DNA of 64,000 nucleotides, from positions 434,001 through 498,000 of the forward strand of contig NZ_CP022242.1 of the NCBI RefSeq assembly GCF_003351865.1, in the 5' to 3' direction. Below, piece after piece: positions 9,143 to 17,981 of the stretch. A program made the translations under genes and the position numbers. Source of the DNA: Methanofervidicoccus sp. A16 (lineage in GTDB: Archaea > AGJL01 > Methanococci > Methanococcales > Methanococcaceae). Position 1 is the stretch's first letter; each line of letters opens with the position of its first letter. Below the pieces are notes generated by a model. That model saw nothing but the letters and a program-made list of their open reading frames with translations. It was not told where the DNA came from and did no database searches.

Positions 9143-9721
9143 TTGTTAAGGAGGATAGATGCTATAAGGATACTTATGGAGTATATAAAGGATGAGATAG
9201 TGGTCTGTAATATAGGGTTTCCAAGTAAGGAGTTATATCATATAAAGGATAGGCCGGAAAACTTCTATATGTTAGGTTCTATGGGTCTCTGCTCCTCTAT
9301 AGGCCTAGGTTTGGCCCTATCCCTGAATAAGAAGGTAATAGCCATAGAGGGAGACGGATCCCTACTGATGAACTTAGGTACCTTATCTACTATAGGATAC
9401 ACACAGCCAGATAACTTTATACTCTACGTTATAGACAACTCAGTTTACGGCTCTACAGGTAATCAGAGGACACATACAGAGAGTACCAGTCTATGTGGGA
9501 TAGCAAGGGCCTGTGGAATAGATGCTGTAGAGGTGTTTCAGGAAGATGATCTGAGAAGAGTAATAGAGGAATCTCTCAATGACAGTAAAAGTAAGGTTAT
9601 AGTAGTTAAGGCAGAACCTTACAACGAGAAGGTTGAAAATATCCCTCTACATCCTATGTATATAAAATTCAGGTTTATGGAGAGTATTAAACCATATAGA
9701 AAAAAGAACAGTAATAAATAA
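9143..9721 (+). CDS. comE: Sulfopyruvate decarboxylase, beta subunit
   Basis: The 192-residue protein carries the thiamine diphosphate and magnesium motif GDGSLLMNLGTL near residue 73 and continues NSVYGSTGNQ. This is the TPP-binding half of the decarboxylase that turns sulfopyruvate into sulfoacetaldehyde in coenzyme M synthesis. The alpha subunit ComD is not in the window. I chose TTG at 9143 because GGTGAT (9133-9138) ends four bases before it and because family members begin with the RRIDAIR segment; GTG at 9134 is the alternative. The upstream partner is the HisA-like gene. Confidence 0.88.
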   Translation: MLRRIDAIRILMEYIKDEIVVCNIGFPSKELYHIKDRPENFYMLGSMGLCSSIGLGLALSLNKKVIAIEGDGSLLMNLGTLSTIGYTQPDNFILYVIDNSVYGSTGNQRTHTESTSLCGIARACGIDAVEVFQEDDLRRVIEESLNDSKSKVIVVKAEPYNEKVENIPLHPMYIKFRFMESIKPYRKKNSNK

Positions 9722-9809
9722 TTTTATAACCTCCTTAAATCCCTAAGAGAATAATAATCTGTATTTTTTATTTTTTAATAAAATTTTTAAAAATAATAAC
9801 TGATCAACT

Positions 9810-11261
9810 CTATCTTATCATACCTTTCTCTTTCTGCCATTTTCTTCTCTCTCCTAGTATACATCTATCACCTCTATTCCCTCCAACTGGATTCTGTGGA
9901 GTACCTAGACAGTTCATACATCTTGCCATAATACTGGCTCCCAGTGCAAGGCCATCCTCAACGAATACTACGTTATCCTCAGGTTTGTCCCATATATCCA
10001 ACTCATTTAATCTCTCCAATACCAACCTAGGTTTATCTCCTGTTATTCCAGCCCTTCCAGTTATTCCAATAGCACTTTTATCACTTATAAGGCCCTTATC
10101 TCTTGCTAATTTTACCAGTCTTTCAGTTATCTTTGAAGATACTATATCCAGGGTATAGAGTAAGGTTGGAACGTTACTCTCCTCTAGGATGTTCCTTCCA
10201 ATTTCCTCTAATTTAGGTAGATCACTTCCATTCTCTCCTACATCACAGCCTATAAGAATTGTTCCTGCCTTTTCTGCACTTTTTGGATCTACAGGCACAG
10301 TTCCAAATCTATCTACACCCTTAGGAACCTCGCAGATCTTTATATACTTATGTATCTTTTCCCCATACTCTTCTGCAAGTTCTCTATTTACCTCGCCTCC
10401 CTTATCTTTTATATCTAACACTGCACCTTTGTCCTTACTTACTAATCCACTACCTCTAACAATACTATCTGCAATAGCCCCAGCAAGGCCACAGAGGTTG
10501 CCAACAACATGTGCATAGGGCTTACTGTCATCTGTTATCCTACCTGCAAGGGTTGTACCGAAGTCTATACTCATACATGGGTTTCTGAAATCCACATGGG
10601 TCCATTTCGCCCCTACCTTTATCCCTGCAGTAACTAATTCACCCTCCATCTCGTTGGCCACAACCTCCTTACCAGTTGGAGGTACTACTCCTGTAACTGC
10701 ACCGTCAAATATTACCTTATCCATTAGGCTGTACTTATCAAAAGGTTTTGGAAGTTGACTTTTACTCATGGCAGGAGTCATCTTTGATGGAGGTACTCCA
10801 GCCTTTAAACATCCTTCAGCAAGGGCTATTATCATGTTGGATACTTCCTCTGGAGTGGCAAATCCTGCAGTAACCCCAGTACTCCTAACTACGAAGTGGA
10901 GGTCATCCACTGTAAGGTTTCCCTTTTTTAGTGCTCCAAGTAGTACATCCTTCACCATATCTGCAACTGCACCTTTAGTTAACTCTACCCCCCAAAGGGT
11001 TTTCCCAAATACCTCCTCCCCCTTTTTTGGTGGTCTTACGTCCCTGGTCATTCTAACGTACTTACTTATAATGTAGGTAATACCTGTATCCATATTAGTT
11101 GCTGTAATTATGGATTTTGTTGTGGTATTTCCCAACTCAACAGATGCAACTATATAGTATGGATTCCTCTTCAACTCTATGAGATCTACACTCTGGGATC
11201 TTGCATAAGCGATCTTTGGACCTTTTTTGAATATATTGAATATCTTATCTAAAAATCCCAT
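9810..11261 (-). CDS. Methanogenesis marker protein 14
   Basis: This 483-residue protein matches the marker 14 family found in nearly all methanogens. It has ASKHA-like features: VASVELGNTTTKSIITAT near residue 39, SIDFGTTLAGRI near residue 242, and GITGRAGITGD near residue 398, which look like phosphate-binding loops of an actin-type ATPase fold. The biochemical role is unknown to me. The start ATG follows GGGGAT. It is convergent with comE and separated from it by 88 bases. Family call is confident, function is not. Confidence 0.85.
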   Translation of the reverse strand: MGFLDKIFNIFKKGPKIAYARSQSVDLIELKRNPYYIVASVELGNTTTKSIITATNMDTGITYIISKYVRMTRDVRPPKKGEEVFGKTLWGVELTKGAVADMVKDVLLGALKKGNLTVDDLHFVVRSTGVTAGFATPEEVSNMIIALAEGCLKAGVPPSKMTPAMSKSQLPKPFDKYSLMDKVIFDGAVTGVVPPTGKEVVANEMEGELVTAGIKVGAKWTHVDFRNPCMSIDFGTTLAGRITDDSKPYAHVVGNLCGLAGAIADSIVRGSGLVSKDKGAVLDIKDKGGEVNRELAEEYGEKIHKYIKICEVPKGVDRFGTVPVDPKSAEKAGTILIGCDVGENGSDLPKLEEIGRNILEESNVPTLLYTLDIVSSKITERLVKLARDKGLISDKSAIGITGRAGITGDKPRLVLERLNELDIWDKPEDNVVFVEDGLALGASIMARCMNCLGTPQNPVGGNRGDRCILGERRKWQKEKGMIR

Positions 11262-11356
11262 TATATCCCCGTAAATAAAAATTATAAAAATAACACTACA
11301 ATCTTTATTTTAGTTATTATTATAGTTAACTTTAATTTAATTATGATTAACATCAA

Positions 11357-12016
11357 TTATAAAGATTCAATTAACCTCCTACACTCCTTAAATAACGGGC
11401 AATCCATACATCGAGGACGTCTCTTTTTACACAGAGTCTTTCCCAACTGTACTATAAGAGCATGATATTCCTTATAGAATTCTACATTTCTCGGAATATT
11501 ATCTTCAAAAAATATACGTATTTTATCGTAATCCATGTTTTTATCTATCATTCCATATCTGCTAAATATCCTCCTTGTATAGTTATCTACTACAAATATA
11601 GGCCTATCTAGACTATAAAGGAGTATAGTATCTGCAGTTTCCTTACCTATTCCTTTAAGGGAGAGAAGTTCTTCCCTTAATCTATGGAGATCCTTATCGC
11701 ATCTTTTTAACTCCTCTGTACTGCCGTAGTTATTAACTATATACTCTGTGGTACTCTTTAGTCTCCTACTCTTTATATTATAGAACCCTGCAGGTCTGAT
11801 AAGATCCTTTAATCTCTCCAGGGGCATTTCTAGTATTTTCCTTTCGTCTAGTAAGTTGTACCTCTTAAGGTTATCTATGGCCCTCTCTACATTTCTCCAG
11901 GAGGTATTTTGAGTTAGTATGGCTCCAACTACAACCTCGTAGGAAGTTTCAGCAGGCCACCAACCTTGAGGTCCAAAATAGGAGAGGAGTCTATTGTAGA
12001 TAGCCATAAGATCCAT
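11357..12016 (-). CDS. Endonuclease III-related DNA glycosylase (HhH-GPD, 4Fe-4S)
   Basis: The 219-residue protein has the helix-hairpin-helix LLSLKGIGKETADTILLY followed by the catalytic Asp in VDNYTRRI, and ends with the iron-sulfur loop C196-X6-C203-X2-C206-X5-C212. The lysine typical of true endonuclease III (GVGxKTA) is replaced by Glu (GKETA), which points to the MagIII-like monofunctional glycosylases that remove alkylated bases rather than to Nth. It lies directly downstream of pth2 with 11 bases between them, so they form an operon. Substrate is inferred from the motif. Confidence 0.85.
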   Translation of the reverse strand: MDLMAIYNRLLSYFGPQGWWPAETSYEVVVGAILTQNTSWRNVERAIDNLKRYNLLDERKILEMPLERLKDLIRPAGFYNIKSRRLKSTTEYIVNNYGSTEELKRCDKDLHRLREELLSLKGIGKETADTILLYSLDRPIFVVDNYTRRIFSRYGMIDKNMDYDKIRIFFEDNIPRNVEFYKEYHALIVQLGKTLCKKRRPRCMDCPLFKECRRLIESL

Positions 12017-12027
12017 TACAAACCCCT

Positions 12028-12378
12028 CTACAGTAGTTTCAACCTCCCAGTTATTTTATCTATCCTTTCCTCCCTCTCTGGGCCAATGGCTACTGCGGTA
12101 CATGTTCCAGGTGTCAGTTGGGTTCTTCCAGCATCTCTTATTAAACTACAGGGCAGTCCCTCTAAACAGGCCTCCCGGAATACCTCCATAAGTTCTTTCT
12201 CAGAATTTACTTTGACTACAACCTTTTTCTGTCCCTCCCTTAACCACTTTTCCACAACCTCTGGACATTCCTTCTGGGCCTTTATAAATGCTTCGATGGA
12301 CGCATGGCATGCCTGAGATGCTATCTTTCCTTTACCCATGTTTAGATCTGTTCTGACAACGATAACCTGCTTGTACAT
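12028..12378 (-). CDS. pth2: Peptidyl-tRNA hydrolase, archaeal type
   Basis: The 116-residue protein is a full-length Pth2. It starts [26 protein letters not shown], which holds the conserved catalytic segment, and later shows [22 protein letters not shown]. It recycles tRNA from peptidyl-tRNA released by stalled ribosomes in the cytoplasm. The ATG at 12378 follows GGGAGA. The downstream gene is the HhH-GPD glycosylase, and the opposite-strand ehbN starts 90 bases away, leaving a divergent promoter region. Confidence 0.95.
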   Translation of the reverse strand: MYKQVIVVRTDLNMGKGKIASQACHASIEAFIKAQKECPEVVEKWLREGQKKVVVKVNSEKELMEVFREACLEGLPCSLIRDAGRTQLTPGTCTAVAIGPEREERIDKITGRLKLL

Positions 12379-12468
12379 GTTCTCCCTATAATTATAGAAA
12401 AGATTTTAATACTATATATTACCTCAAATAATTTTTATCATTATTTATCATTATAAATATGTGGTACT

Positions 12469-13593
12469 ATGTACGAGGGAGAGATTGCTATAGGACCTAT
12501 CCACTCTTCTATCCTTGAACCCCACAGATTGAGATTATTCATAGAGGACGAGATAGTAAAAGATGCAGAACTTACAATTGGAGTTAATTACAGGGGAGTA
12601 GAACTACTGATGGAGGGATTACCTCCAGAGAAGGCTACTATTCTAACAGAGAAGATATGTGGTATATGTTCCCACATCCATCTATGGTGTGCAGTTAGGG
12701 TTACTGAGATGGGATGCAATATAGAGGTTCCAGAGAGGGCCAACTATATAAGGGTGATAGTTGAGGAGTTGGAGAGATTACACTCTCATACTTTACTCTT
12801 TGGTCATGTTTTCGAGGTATTGGGACATGAAACCATGGCAATGAGGGCCTTCATGATCAGGGAACCTATACTTCAGACACTCTTTGAGATAAGTGGAAGT
12901 AGGATCCAGTACTCCTGTCCTATAATAGGAGGGATTAGACCAAGGTGCAATATTCCAGATAAGCGTATTCCCTCTTTAATGGAAAGAATGGATAGATTTG
13001 ACGAAAAGATGGAGAAACTTCTAGATAGGACCTTAAGGGACCCTCTACTAATTTCCCGTATGAAAGATATAGGTGTAATGGATAGAAAGATTGCTGCAAA
13101 GTATCATGCCTTAGGACCTACAGCCAGAGGTAGTGGTATAAGGTGTGATATGAGGAAGATGGGGTACGTACCAGAGTACGACCCCTTTGAGTTTGAGGAG
13201 ATTCTGCTAGACGATGGAGACGTTCTATCCAGAATACTTGTAAGGATGTACGAGTGTTTTGAAAGTACCAAGATAATAAAGCAGGCATTAAAAGGTCTCT
13301 ACCATCTACCTGAGAAGTTTTACAATCCCAAGTATGAAATAACAGAGTTTAAACCTATAGATACTTACAATGAAGCCCAGAGAGGGCAGGTATACTACTC
13401 CTACGGTGTGAACAGTGAAGGCAGAGTTATCCACTCGAAGGTTAGAACCCCCACAGAGACCAACTTAGCCTGTATGGAGGAGATACTTAAAGGGTATCAC
13501 GTGTCCGATGCAGAGGTAATTATAACAAGTTGTGATCCCTGCTTCACCTGTTGTGATAGGTCTATAATGGTTATAGAGAAAAGGGATGTTTAA
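12469..13593 (+). CDS. ehbN: Energy-converting hydrogenase B large subunit
   Basis: The 374-residue protein is a large subunit of a group 4 membrane-bound NiFe hydrogenase. The nickel ligands are present as C64-G-I-C67 and C358-F-T-C361, in the usual DPCxxC context. Ehb uses the ion gradient to reduce ferredoxin with hydrogen for carbon assimilation. I prefer EhbN to EhaO because the gene stands alone, and in Methanococcales ehbN is separated from the main ehb cluster while ehaO lies within eha. No further hydrogenase subunit is in the window. Its stop overlaps that of the convergent marker 2 gene by three bases. Confidence 0.8.
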   Translation: MYEGEIAIGPIHSSILEPHRLRLFIEDEIVKDAELTIGVNYRGVELLMEGLPPEKATILTEKICGICSHIHLWCAVRVTEMGCNIEVPERANYIRVIVEELERLHSHTLLFGHVFEVLGHETMAMRAFMIREPILQTLFEISGSRIQYSCPIIGGIRPRCNIPDKRIPSLMERMDRFDEKMEKLLDRTLRDPLLISRMKDIGVMDRKIAAKYHALGPTARGSGIRCDMRKMGYVPEYDPFEFEEILLDDGDVLSRILVRMYECFESTKIIKQALKGLYHLPEKFYNPKYEITEFKPIDTYNEAQRGQVYYSYGVNSEGRVIHSKVRTPTETNLACMEEILKGYHVSDAEVIITSCDPCFTCCDRSIMVIEKRDV

Positions 13594-14564
13594 CATCCAC
13601 AGATATACTCCTTCTCAAAGTCAAATAAAACCCCTTTTTCCTCTCCATCTCCTATTACAAGTTTCCTCTCTTTAACTACATCTCCACAAACTTCAGCAGT
13701 TATATTAACATCCTCCAGTATCTCCTTGAGAGGTTTCACCTTCTCCTCAGGTGTTGTGAATACAAATCCACATCCAGGGTACATCTTTAACCACTGAACA
13801 ATTGGAATACCCTCAGGTTTCGGTATCTTCCTTATATCCACATAACCTCCCTTCCTGGACACTTCGAGGAGCATCCCCAAGGTACCTAAAGCACCTGGAT
13901 TACTTATATCTTTACAGGAGTTAGCCAGTTTTTCTTTTCCAATAATTTCAAGGACCCTTAATTGATCTCTTACAAGTTTTTTTGGTTTCATAGTGGTAGT
14001 ATCCCAGTTGAGGTTGAATTTTTCATGGACCTTACCATCTAGATCGTAGGCAAAGACTATCTTATCCCCTACTTTTGCACTATCACTCCTTAATATACTA
14101 TTCTTGTTTACAACACCTGTAATAGAAACATCGAGAATATTGCACTTTGCATCGGGATGTGTATGTCCCCCTACCATAGGAATACCGAACTTATCTATAC
14201 CGTCTCTTATACCCTTAAGGATCTCTCTACATACATCCCAGTTTTTTACACCGATTATACTTGTCATACCTATAGGTTTACCACCCATGGCTGCTATATC
14301 GTTGACATTAACCAGAACAGAACAGTATCCTGCCCACCAGGGATCTACTTCCAATACTTTATCCCATATACCATCTGCAGCCAATAAGATAGCATCCTCA
14401 CCGTTGATAGCTATTACTGCAGCATCCTCTCCAAAGGTGGCTATTATATCAAATTTGTAGTCTTCATCATTGAAATTAAAATTGGAGACTACCTCTTTTA
14501 TACTTCTCTTTCTAACAACTCCTTCAAAGTTCCTTATAGAGTCAATTATCTCTTCCAATCTCAT
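13590..14564 (-). CDS. Methanogenesis marker protein 2 (AIR synthase-related)
   Basis: The 324-residue protein belongs to the PurM/SelD superfamily: [24 protein letters not shown] near residue 46 and [13 protein letters not shown] near residue 82 form the ATP-binding half, and [12 protein letters not shown] lies in the C-terminal half. The Cys or Sec and Lys of selenophosphate synthetase are not seen at the expected N-terminal place, so this is not SelD. It ends in the unusual CGC. I chose the ATG at 14564 after GGGGGT rather than an upstream in-frame ATG. The function of marker 2 is not established as far as I know. Confidence 0.8.
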   Translation of the reverse strand: MRLEEIIDSIRNFEGVVRKRSIKEVVSNFNFNDEDYKFDIIATFGEDAAVIAINGEDAILLAADGIWDKVLEVDPWWAGYCSVLVNVNDIAAMGGKPIGMTSIIGVKNWDVCREILKGIRDGIDKFGIPMVGGHTHPDAKCNILDVSITGVVNKNSILRSDSAKVGDKIVFAYDLDGKVHEKFNLNWDTTTMKPKKLVRDQLRVLEIIGKEKLANSCKDISNPGALGTLGMLLEVSRKGGYVDIRKIPKPEGIPIVQWLKMYPGCGFVFTTPEEKVKPLKEILEDVNITAEVCGDVVKERKLVIGDGEEKGVLFDFEKEYICGC

Positions 14565-14939
14565 AGAACCCCCTATGATGCTTATAATATGCAATGACTT
14601 GGATATAATAACTGTCAGTAGAAATTTTATTTCTCTCTTAATTCAGTGTTATTATCTTTATAAATGTTTATTCTAAAATAATTGATAGAACTGTTCCAAT
14701 ATTAAATAAAAAACGTTAATGATTATAATTATAAAAATTATAAAAAATTTAAAATAAAGACTCAAAAAGTTTATTGGTAAAATTTTTGCATAATATTATA
14801 TTATTTTTGGTAGTGTATTCAGAATATAACTAATTATAACTATTTATTTTATCCCTTCCCCCTAAGGGCATACTTTCCTCAAGATTTAATGAAAAATAGA
14901 GACTATACTTAAATCGCTATTTTGAGCATTTTTATCAGC
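14565..14939 (+). other. Intergenic region between divergent and convergent genes
   Basis: I see no gene in these 375 AT-rich bases. A short hairpin (CCCTT, loop CCCCCT, AAGGG) lies at 14853-14868, about 70 bases beyond the stop of the precorrin-2 dehydrogenase gene on the same (minus) strand; it is not followed by a long T run, so it is only a weak terminator candidate. The promoter of the marker 2 gene must lie near 14600-14660. Confidence 0.4.
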
Positions 14940-15563
14940 CTATTTTCTATACTTTTCTATTAAATTTAAAAGTTCTTTTTTAAATTCTTTATTTCTAAAT
15001 ACCTCCTCTAAAATCATCCTTCTATCTCTCTGGGATAGAATATGCTCTTTTAAAAAATCTCTTAGACAATTCTGGAGGTCTATCTCGTATCTATGATTTT
15101 CTATATAGTTCTCTACCAACTTCCTAATATTTCTCGCTATCAAAGGACTTTTTCCCTGAGTATATACGACAAAGTATATTCCATCTTTATAGCAGTAGGC
15201 AGGGATTATAAAATTAATGTCTTTCTCAAATGTGGAAGAGTTTATAAATTTTCTAAATCTCTTGGCTATATTGACGATTCTCCTGTTGTTTTTCTCATCT
15301 ATAGCGGTTATTATAAAATCATGCTCTTTTATTATCTTCTCAATATCTTCCTCTGTTAGTTCCTCCACATTACAGGTTATAAACTCGATATTACAGATAT
15401 TTTTATAGTACATCTTTGTTTCTCTATCTATCTCTTCCTTAGTATACAGAGTTATCTTTTCTGGTTCTCCGGATATTATTTTATTCAATCTTCTTCTACC
15501 TACCTCTCCAAACCCAAAAATACATACTTTAAAGTCCTTTAACTTAATAAATACTGGTATCAT
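14940..15563 (-). CDS. Precorrin-2 dehydrogenase (siroheme synthase N-terminal type)
   Basis: The 207-residue protein begins IPVFIKLKDFKVCIFGFGEVGRRRL, the NAD-binding Rossmann loop of CysG/Met8-type dehydrogenases, followed by FIITAIDEKNNRRI and the segment FIIPAYCYKDGIYFVVYTQGKSPLIARNI, in which GKSP is characteristic. It oxidises precorrin-2 to sirohydrochlorin, the branch point to siroheme, F430 and cobamides. The C-terminal 60 residues are helical, as in family members. The gene stands alone, with element-filled DNA upstream. Confidence 0.85.
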   Translation of the reverse strand: MIPVFIKLKDFKVCIFGFGEVGRRRLNKIISGEPEKITLYTKEEIDRETKMYYKNICNIEFITCNVEELTEEDIEKIIKEHDFIITAIDEKNNRRIVNIAKRFRKFINSSTFEKDINFIIPAYCYKDGIYFVVYTQGKSPLIARNIRKLVENYIENHRYEIDLQNCLRDFLKEHILSQRDRRMILEEVFRNKEFKKELLNLIEKYRK

Positions 15564-15765
15564 AGTTATCAGATAGAGAGTTTTCAGGTAAGATCTTTAT
15601 GATTTAGAGATAAATCAGGTACCTAGAAAAATTAATTTTTATGTAATAAAAAATCTTACTTTTCATTAAAATAAGTGTAATAATAATTAGAACCCTAATT
15701 AAATATAAAAAATAAAACCCTAATTCTCATCAAAAAAATTCTGATAAGAACAATAATTATTAAAG

Positions 15766-16048
15766 ACCTTAGTTCCCATCAGTAGTGATTAAAAGAATAA
15801 TGAAAATGATAATCATTTAATAATAAAAATCATGATTAAAATAATCAGTATAGAACTATATAAAAACTATTAAATATTCTAGGATCTTTCTGAACACTTA
15901 GGTAAGATAGGAGATCTTATTCTAGTAATCCACTATAGTGGAAGATATTCAGAGGGCTATTCCCCTCCAATCTTCTTTTTAAAATGCTGTATCTAGAATA
16001 ATAGAAGTTTTTATTTTAAATTCTTTTTATTATTTTTATAATATATTT
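15766..16048 (+). mobile_element. B element, copy B2, right end lost
   Basis: The left end is ACCTTAGTTCCCATCAG. The core at 15881-15975 carries a perfect 12-base palindrome CCACTATAGTGG (15930-15941) and a hairpin GAGGG-CTATTC-CCCTC (15952-15967). The right end is missing where A3 begins. The terminal Gs and Cs of the hairpin differ from copies B1 and B3 but keep the pairing. Confidence 0.65.
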
Positions 16049-16310
16049 ACCCTAATTCCCATCAAAAAATTCTGATAAGAATAATAATTATAATAAAAGT
16101 ATAAAAAGATGGTATTAAAATCAAAATAAGAGATAAATAATCTCCTCCTGGGACGCTCTAAGATACTCTATGGAAGTGGAGGAGATCCTTCTTAGCAGGT
16201 TGCTATTATTAATTTTGTTAAAAGTATTATATTTTAATAATATTTTAATACCTTAATTCTCACTAAAGTAACGATTTAAATAATAAAAATAATAAAAAAG
16301 ACTATAAAAA
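16049..16310 (+). mobile_element. A element, copy A3, with inverted right end
   Basis: The left end and the core (16141-16206) are normal. After about 16250 the sequence is the reverse complement of the usual A right end (compare ACCTTAATTCTCACTAAAG with the right end of A2), so the right terminal segment lies inverted. This may reflect recombination between the similar ends of two elements. Confidence 0.55.
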
Positions 16311-16573
16311 ACTTAGTTCCCACTAAGTAGTGATTAAAAGAAGAATGAAAATAACCAATATAAAAATATTAGATATCCTTAGGATCTTTCTGAACCCTTG
16401 GATAATATAGGAGATCTTATTCTGAATCCCTGTATTAAAAGGTATTCAGAGGATCATTCTCCTCCAATCTTTTTTTTTAAAATTTTCTGTTTTTTAAACA
16501 TTTTCTTTATTTTTATTATTTTTATAATTATTTTTATTATTCTCTAAATTATCCTTTTGATGAGAACTAGGGT
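16311..16573 (+). mobile_element. B element, copy B3
   Basis: Left end ACTTAGTTCCCACTAAG, core at 16381-16470 (AGGATCTTTCTGAACCCTTG), right end TTTTGATGAGAACTAGGGT. The core contains hairpin GAGGA-TCATTC-TCCTC at 16449-16464 and an outer pairing CTGAAT with ATTCAG. The right end coincides with the right end of the nine-base-flanked composite insert. Confidence 0.65.
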
Positions 16574-16720
16574 TTATTAAAGATAATAATAAAAGTATAA
16601 AAAAGGTATTAAAATTAGAATAAAGATAATCTCCTGGGACGCTCTAAGATGCTATGGAAGTGGAGTAGATCTTCTTAGCAGGTTGTTATTATTAATTTTA
16701 CTATCTTTTTTATTATTTTT

Positions 16721-16978
16721 ACCCTATTCCCACCAAAGTTGATAATTAAAAAATTAAAGATCATAAAAACTAAAAAGAAAATTAAAAAGGAATCTTACAT
16801 GTCTATCCAATGTCCAAATATAAAAATAAAGTGTTATTCTACTTTTTTACTTTTTTGCCTCTCTCTATCAGAATTTTATTCATTTTATTATTTTATTGTT
16901 ATTACCCTTAAGATTTTTATTATTTTTATTTGATATTTTTTATTATTCTTCTAATCACGGTCTTGATGAGAAGTGGGT
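16721..16978 (+). mobile_element. C element, copy C2, full length
   Basis: The 258-bp element has left end ACCCTATTCCCACCAAAG and right end TCTTGATGAGAAGTGGGT, inverted with changes. The core (AATCTTACATGTCTATCCAA, then TTATTCTACTTTTT) recurs near 25760, near 45740 on the other strand and as relics elsewhere. No convincing target duplication is visible here. No protein-coding capacity is apparent; a 64-codon open frame at 16739-16933 is an accident of the repeat. Confidence 0.6.
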
Positions 16979-17024
16979 TTATTATATTATTTTTTTATTG
17001 AATTATTTGAATTGTATAAATAAA

Positions 17025-17666
17025 TTATCCTAACATTCCCGATGAGGATATCAATCCCACTAAACCACTCCATATAATCTCAATGGAGATCGCTCCCAAT
17101 ATTAACCCCATAATTCTCACAATAGCATTTATTCCCGAAGTCCTTAAAGCCATTACTATCTTCTCAGATACGTAGAGAATAAGTATAGATATTCCCGTTG
17201 CAAGTAGGATGGAGACTATTATAACTAACTTATCCAATATTCCAGTACTGTGTTCCATAAGTATAATAGTAGTTGTTATACTTCCAGGACCTGCAAGCAA
17301 GGGTATACCTAGGGGCACTACTGCGATATCTTCCAACTGTGACATCTCCTCCTTTTCTTTCTGTGTCTGTTTGATCTTAGACATCTTGGCGTGGAGCATA
17401 TCCCACGATATCTTTAATATCAACAGTCCTCCAATAACTTTAAAGGAGTCTACAGTAATTCCGAAAAAATTGAATATATATTTTCCAAAGAACCCAAATA
17501 TTAAGAGGGTCAGTACCACTACAATTGCAGCCCTCTTTAGTATATGTATTACCTCTTTCTCTGTGTTGTTGACAGTCCACATATAAAAGAGGGGTGCCAA
17601 TCCTATAGGATTCATAATAATAAAGAGAGAGGTAAAGGAGTATATAAAAAGGTTGATGTATTCCAT
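17025..17666 (-). CDS. MarC-family membrane protein
   Basis: The 213-residue protein has six hydrophobic segments in two groups of three and the MarC motif MNPIGLAPLFYM in the first, with PLGIPLLAGPGSITTTI after the central loop, which is the second conserved half. The loop between contains a charged stretch (KIKQTQKEKEEMSQ). MarC proteins are integral membrane proteins whose substrate is not known. The ATG at 17666 sits directly after GAGGTG, which is tight; a TTG nine codons upstream is the alternative start. Confidence 0.8.
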   Translation of the reverse strand: MEYINLFIYSFTSLFIIMNPIGLAPLFYMWTVNNTEKEVIHILKRAAIVVVLTLLIFGFFGKYIFNFFGITVDSFKVIGGLLILKISWDMLHAKMSKIKQTQKEKEEMSQLEDIAVVPLGIPLLAGPGSITTTIILMEHSTGILDKLVIIVSILLATGISILILYVSEKIVMALRTSGINAIVRIMGLILGAISIEIIWSGLVGLISSSGMLG

Positions 17667-17981
17667 ACACCTCGCCCTTTGGCTGTATATCAAGATATTG
17701 GGATATTAAAATATAATAGAATTTTAATTCCTATTGATACTAGAGTTAAAATTACTTTTACCTTATATATCCTTAAATGAAATTTTTGCCCTTTCCAAGT
17801 ACTTAGAGGTGTTCTTATTGGGATATTTTTATCTTCTTCCTATATCAATTATTTTATTTTTATTTATTATAATACTATTGGGATAAAAATATTTTTAAAC
17901 TCCAAAGGTAAAGTATTTTAATTAATTATTACCATATATTAATCAATGTTAATTAACTCCTTAATATGTATTGGGATAGTT

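Larger units (their letters stand above)
15717..16720 (+). mobile_element. A element, copy A4, split by an 808-bp composite insert
   Basis: The left part is 15717-15765 (ACCCTAATTCTCATCAAA onwards). The same element continues at 16574 with its core at 16630-16690 (CTCCTGGGACGCTCTAAGAT). The insert at 15766-16573 is flanked by an exact direct repeat TTATTAAAG (15757-15765 and 16574-16582), a nine-base target duplication. The insert itself consists of copies B2, A3 and B3. The right end of A4 is lost at the C copy that starts at 16721. Confidence 0.7.

Noticed and set aside
10189-10518. Plus-strand open frame of 109 codons
   Set aside because: It is the antisense shadow of the marker 14 gene.
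12469-13593. Selenocysteine-containing hydrogenase subunit
   Set aside because: All four metal-binding positions are encoded as Cys and no in-frame TGA occurs. No other interrupted frame in the window looked like a selenoprotein.
14104-14460. Plus-strand open frame of 118 codons
   Set aside because: It is the antisense shadow of the marker 2 gene, with no ribosome binding site and no recognisable protein pattern.
13590-14564. Selenophosphate synthetase (SelD) near selB
   Set aside because: The protein is PurM/SelD-like, but the N-terminal Cys or Sec with the catalytic Lys is missing; it fits methanogenesis marker 2 better.
16739-16933. Open frame of 64 codons
   Set aside because: It lies wholly within the C2 element; the frame is not kept in other C copies and the composition is that of AT-rich non-coding DNA.
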